DNA of 64,000 nucleotides from positions 62,001 to 126,000 of the forward strand of contig NZ_CP066218.1 of the NCBI RefSeq assembly GCF_016313185.1. Reading direction: 5' to 3'. The number at the start of each line of letters is the position of its first letter. Position 1 is the first letter of the stretch. Below the pieces are notes generated by a model. That model was not told where the DNA came from, ran no database searches, and saw only the letters and a list, made by a program, of their open reading frames with translations. Of the stretch, positions 61,445 through 64,000 are shown piece by piece. Both the position numbers and the translations under genes were made by a program. The stretch comes from Mycolicibacterium baixiangningiae (lineage in GTDB: Bacteria; Actinomycetota; Actinomycetes; Mycobacteriales; Mycobacteriaceae).

Positions 61445-63231
61445 CAGCGTCGAAGCAGGCCGATGAACAGAAGGTGCTGCGCGAAGTCGTCCTCGATCAG
61501 CTGACCACCGGGGAGACCCGTGCCTACCGGATGTGGCTGCCGCCGCTGACGGATCCGACGCCGGTCAACGAACTGGTCGCACGAGACCATCAGCGCCGGC
61601 CGCTGCGGTTCGGACTGGGCATCATGGACGAACCCCGACGGCACCGCCAGGAGGTCTGGGGTGTCGACGTGTCGGCGGCCGGTGGAAACATCGCCGTCGG
61701 CGGCGCCCCGCAGACCGGCAAGTCGACGTTCCTTCAGACACTGATGATGTCGGCGGCGGCCACCCATTCACCGCGTGACGTGCAGTTCTACTGCGTCGAC
61801 CTCGGCGGCGGCGGCCTGATGTACCTCGAGGATCTGCCGCATGTCGGCGGTGTCGCCACCCGCGCCGAACCCGACCGCGTCAACCGCGTCGTCGCGGAGG
61901 TGAAAGCCGTTCAGCGCCAACGAGAGCGGACGTTCAAGGAGTTGCGGGTCGGGTCGATCGCCGGGTACCGGCAGATGCGGGAGGATCCGACCAACCCGGC
62001 GGCCTCCGATCCGTTCGGCGACGTATTCCTGGTGATCGACGGGTGGCCGGCGTTCGTCGCGGAGTTCCCCGACCTCGAACCGGTCGTCCAGGATCTGGCC
62101 GGGCAGGGTCTGGCGTTCGGGGTGCACGTCATCATCTCGACACCGCGCTGGACCGAGTTGAAGTCACGCGTCCGCGACTACCTGGGCACCAAGATCGAGT
62201 TCCGGCTCGGTGATGTGAACGAGACGCAGATCGACCGCATCACCCGCGAGATCCCGGCCAACCGGCCGGGCCGGGCGATCTCGATGGAGAAGCACCACCT
62301 GATGATGGGCGTGCCCCGCCTCGACGGTGTGCACAGCCCCACCAACCTCGTTCCGGCGATCTCGGCGGCCGTCGCGCAGATCGCGGCCCAGCACACCGTG
62401 CAGGCGCCGCAGGTCCGGGTGCTCCCCGAACGCGTCTACCTGCACGAGCTCGACCCCGCCCCGCCGGGACCCGATTCCGACTACCGCACCCGGTGGCGCG
62501 TACCACTCGGGGTGCGCGAGTCGGACCTCAGCGTCGCCTACAACGAGATGCAGATGACGCCGCACCTGTTGATCTTCGGTGCGCCCAAGTCCGGCAAAAC
62601 GACGATCGCCCATGCGGTGGCGCAGGCCATCTGCCAGCGCAACAGCCCCCAGCAAGTGCGATTCATGCTGGCCGATTACCGCTCGGCGTTGCTGGATGCG
62701 GTGCCCCAGAGCCACCTGCTCGACGCCGGTGCGGTGAACCGCAACCACACCTCGTTGGAAGCGGCAATCAAGGCTTTAGCGGCCAACCTCCAGAAACGGC
62801 TGCCTCCGCCCGACCTGACGACGGCCCAACTCCGCGCCCGGTCGTGGTGGAGTGGGCCCGACGTGGTGCTGCTCGTCGACGACTGGCACATGATCGTGGC
62901 CGCGTCGGGCATGGTTCCGCCGATGGCGCCGCTGGCCCCGCTGCTGCCCGCGGCGGCCGATATCGGCCTGCACATCATCGTGACCTGCCAGATGAGCCAG
63001 GCGCATCGGGCCACGATGGACAAGTTCGTCGGGGCTGCGTACGGCGCCGGAACCCCGACGCTGTTCCTCTCCGGCGAGAAGACGGAGTTCCCGTCGAGCG
63101 AGATCAAGCTGCGCAAACGGCCGCCTGGCCAGGCTCTTCTGGTGTCGCCGGACGGTAAGGAGGTCGTCCAGGCCGCCTACGTCGATCCCCCCGAAGAAGA
63201 AGTGTTAGCACCACCCCCGCAGGGCGGTTAG
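61441..63231 (+). CDS. eccCb1: ESX-1 FtsK/SpoIIIE ATPase EccCb1
   Basis: The 596-residue protein has two ATPase domains: Walker A GAPQTGKS (88-95) with Walker [13 protein letters not shown], and GAPKSGKT (380-387) with [12 protein letters not shown]. It has no membrane helix and joins EccCa1 at the membrane; in M. tuberculosis its third domain binds the EsxB signal tail. ATGA start overlaps eccCa1. Confidence 0.95.
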   Translation: MTASKQADEQKVLREVVLDQLTTGETRAYRMWLPPLTDPTPVNELVARDHQRRPLRFGLGIMDEPRRHRQEVWGVDVSAAGGNIAVGGAPQTGKSTFLQTLMMSAAATHSPRDVQFYCVDLGGGGLMYLEDLPHVGGVATRAEPDRVNRVVAEVKAVQRQRERTFKELRVGSIAGYRQMREDPTNPAASDPFGDVFLVIDGWPAFVAEFPDLEPVVQDLAGQGLAFGVHVIISTPRWTELKSRVRDYLGTKIEFRLGDVNETQIDRITREIPANRPGRAISMEKHHLMMGVPRLDGVHSPTNLVPAISAAVAQIAAQHTVQAPQVRVLPERVYLHELDPAPPGPDSDYRTRWRVPLGVRESDLSVAYNEMQMTPHLLIFGAPKSGKTTIAHAVAQAICQRNSPQQVRFMLADYRSALLDAVPQSHLLDAGAVNRNHTSLEAAIKALAANLQKRLPPPDLTTAQLRARSWWSGPDVVLLVDDWHMIVAASGMVPPMAPLAPLLPAAADIGLHIIVTCQMSQAHRATMDKFVGAAYGAGTPTLFLSGEKTEFPSSEIKLRKRPPGQALLVSPDGKEVVQAAYVDPPEEEVLAPPPQGG

Positions 63232-63240
63232 TATCTAACC
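63226..63240. repeat. GGTTAG/CTAACC inverted repeat at the eccCb1 stop
   Basis: Perfect 6-bp arms flank TAT, with the stop codon inside the left arm. It precedes a 146-bp gap before PE35 and might reduce or modulate read-through, or be an operator for the PE35 promoter. Confidence 0.4.
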
Positions 63241-63377
63241 AGCGCGATACAGCAACGTTGGTGGATCTTCGCCAGCAAATACGTCGGGGGACGAGTCCGA
63301 GACGACGGGGCACCTGTGCCCGAGCCGTTCACGATCGCTTGTCCTGCTTATCAGGAACAAGTAAAGGAGATGCGCAA

Positions 63378-63671
63378 ATGCAACCTCTCGAACACAATCC
63401 GGGCGCAGCGGGCATCGGCGGCCAGGTCGTCGCAAACGGTGCGCGGGGCCTCGCCGGTGGGACGGCGGCGACCGCGGCGGTGACCGCGCTGGTGCCGGCC
63501 GGCGCCGACGAGGTGTCGGCGATGGCGTCGGCCATGTTCGCCGCGGAGGGTGCGCAGACCCTCGCGCTGAACACGTTCGCGCAGGAGGAGCTGTCTCGCG
63601 CGGGTGCGGCGTTCATGGAGATCTCAGGTATCTACGCCGCCGTCGACTCCGCCAACGCCAGCACCTTCTGA
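63378..63671 (+). CDS. pe35: PE family protein PE35
   Basis: The 97-residue protein starts at ATG 63378 after AAAGGAG. LVPAGADEVSAMASAMFAAE is the PE-domain core, shared with Rv3872. The ESX secretion signal YxxxD is Y86-D90 near the C-terminus. It pairs with PPE68 and is exported through ESX-1. Its place between eccCb1 and PPE68 is canonical. Confidence 0.93.
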   Translation: MQPLEHNPGAAGIGGQVVANGARGLAGGTAATAAVTALVPAGADEVSAMASAMFAAEGAQTLALNTFAQEELSRAGAAFMEISGIYAAVDSANASTF

Positions 63672-63722
63672 GCGGGCGCGGCGGATTCCCGGCGGATCTC
63701 CTAGCGGAGTGACTCACTCACC

Positions 63723-64000
63723 ATGGCACTGACGGGCATACCCCTCCCACCGACCTGGACGGCGCTGCCGCCCGAGGTCAACACCGGGCGGTTGATGGCT
63801 GGAGCCGGCCCTGCGCCGATGCTCCAGGCCGCCGCCGGGTGGGAGGCGCTCGCCGTGCTGTTGGAGACCCAGGCCGACGAACTGGCCGCCAGCCTGGCGA
63901 ACCTGACGTCGATGTGGTCGGGGTCGGCGAGCGAAACCGCTGTCTCCGCGACCATGCCGATGGTGGTGTGGCTGCGGACCACAGCAGCGCAGGCGATGAA
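63723..64000 (+). CDS. ppe68: PPE family protein PPE68, truncated by the window edge
   Basis: The first 92 codons are present from ATG 63723. LPPEVNTGRLMAGAGPAPML, then AAAGWEALAVLLETQADEL and SMWSGSASETAV with the WxG turn match the PPE domain of PPE68. Ahead of the PPE motif is a short MALTGIPLPPTWTA extension. It forms a heterodimer with PE35 that is recognised by EspG1. Confidence 0.93.
   Translation, partial: MALTGIPLPPTWTALPPEVNTGRLMAGAGPAPMLQAAAGWEALAVLLETQADELAASLANLTSMWSGSASETAVSATMPMVVWLRTTAAQAM

Overview
The window is high-GC actinobacterial DNA. It carries a WhiB6 gene, an espG-espH-eccA-eccB-eccCa-eccCb-PE35-PPE68 run, an HspX-type small heat-shock protein, a MetX-like hydrolase, a fused FadE34-type acyl-CoA dehydrogenase and an F420/deazaflavin-family oxidoreductase pair. 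Together these point to a Mycobacterium, most likely a fast-growing Mycolicibacterium-type species. No rRNA, convincing tRNA or CRISPR array was seen. These calls come from reading the sequence and from family knowledge. No database search was run.

Region 1 (1-8.1 kb) is accessory and decaying. It holds two relatives of one transposase-like C-terminal region (2-682, and the 3' half of a chimeric gene at 7060-8059), a 1.4 kb gene-free stretch rich in short repeats and hairpins, and an operon of a WXG100-like gene, an alpha/beta hydrolase with a WXG-like N-terminus and a lipoprotein. Three genes here carry a single-base frameshift each. Region 2 (8.2-13.5 kb) holds small redox genes (two SDRs and a zinc alcohol dehydrogenase) with two TetR regulators, each next to a palindromic operator candidate. 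Region 3 (13.5-25.3 kb) is a catabolic island: a LysR gene, then a tightly overlapped operon of two full MmgE/PrpD proteins, a short MmgE/PrpD-like protein, a complete tripartite tricarboxylate transporter (TctB, TctA, TctC) and an SDR-like protein lacking its catalytic residues, then an IclR gene, an MFS transporter, a VOC protein, a HbpS/GlcG-like protein and a CYP125-like pseudogene. Region 4 (25.6-31.9 kb) has hspX, an IclR/SDR divergon, a MetX-like hydrolase, a ParDE toxin-antitoxin pair and a secreted collagen-like protein made of six 17-residue repeats.

Region 5 (31.9-38.6 kb) has a TetR gene with a perfect 21-bp palindrome, diverging from an epimerase-FadE34-thiolase-DUF35 operon that resembles steroid side-chain degradation machinery. 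It is followed by a convergent mop-modA pair with no modBC beside it. Region 6 (38.9-45.7 kb) is the most unusual block: a four-gene cassette of a fibronectin-III-like protein, a GAP1-type GTPase-associated protein, a zinc-ribbon DO-GTPase and an FHA-HTH protein. The FHA-HTH protein is a paralogue of the ESX-1 regulator EspM, which is encoded 4 kb downstream.

Region 7 (45.7-64 kb) begins with small oxidoreductase, thioesterase, acetyltransferase, EVE and DivIVA-like genes. It continues with whiB6 divergent from an EspM homologue that has no FHA domain, a proline-rich membrane protein, an MPT63-like secreted protein with a repetitive tail and an EspI-like ATPase. It ends with the ESX-1 core operon running off the right edge inside ppe68. 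espE and espF are not present at their usual place. The FHA-HTH/EspM link suggests, as inference only, that the GTPase cassette and ESX-1 control may have common regulatory ancestry.
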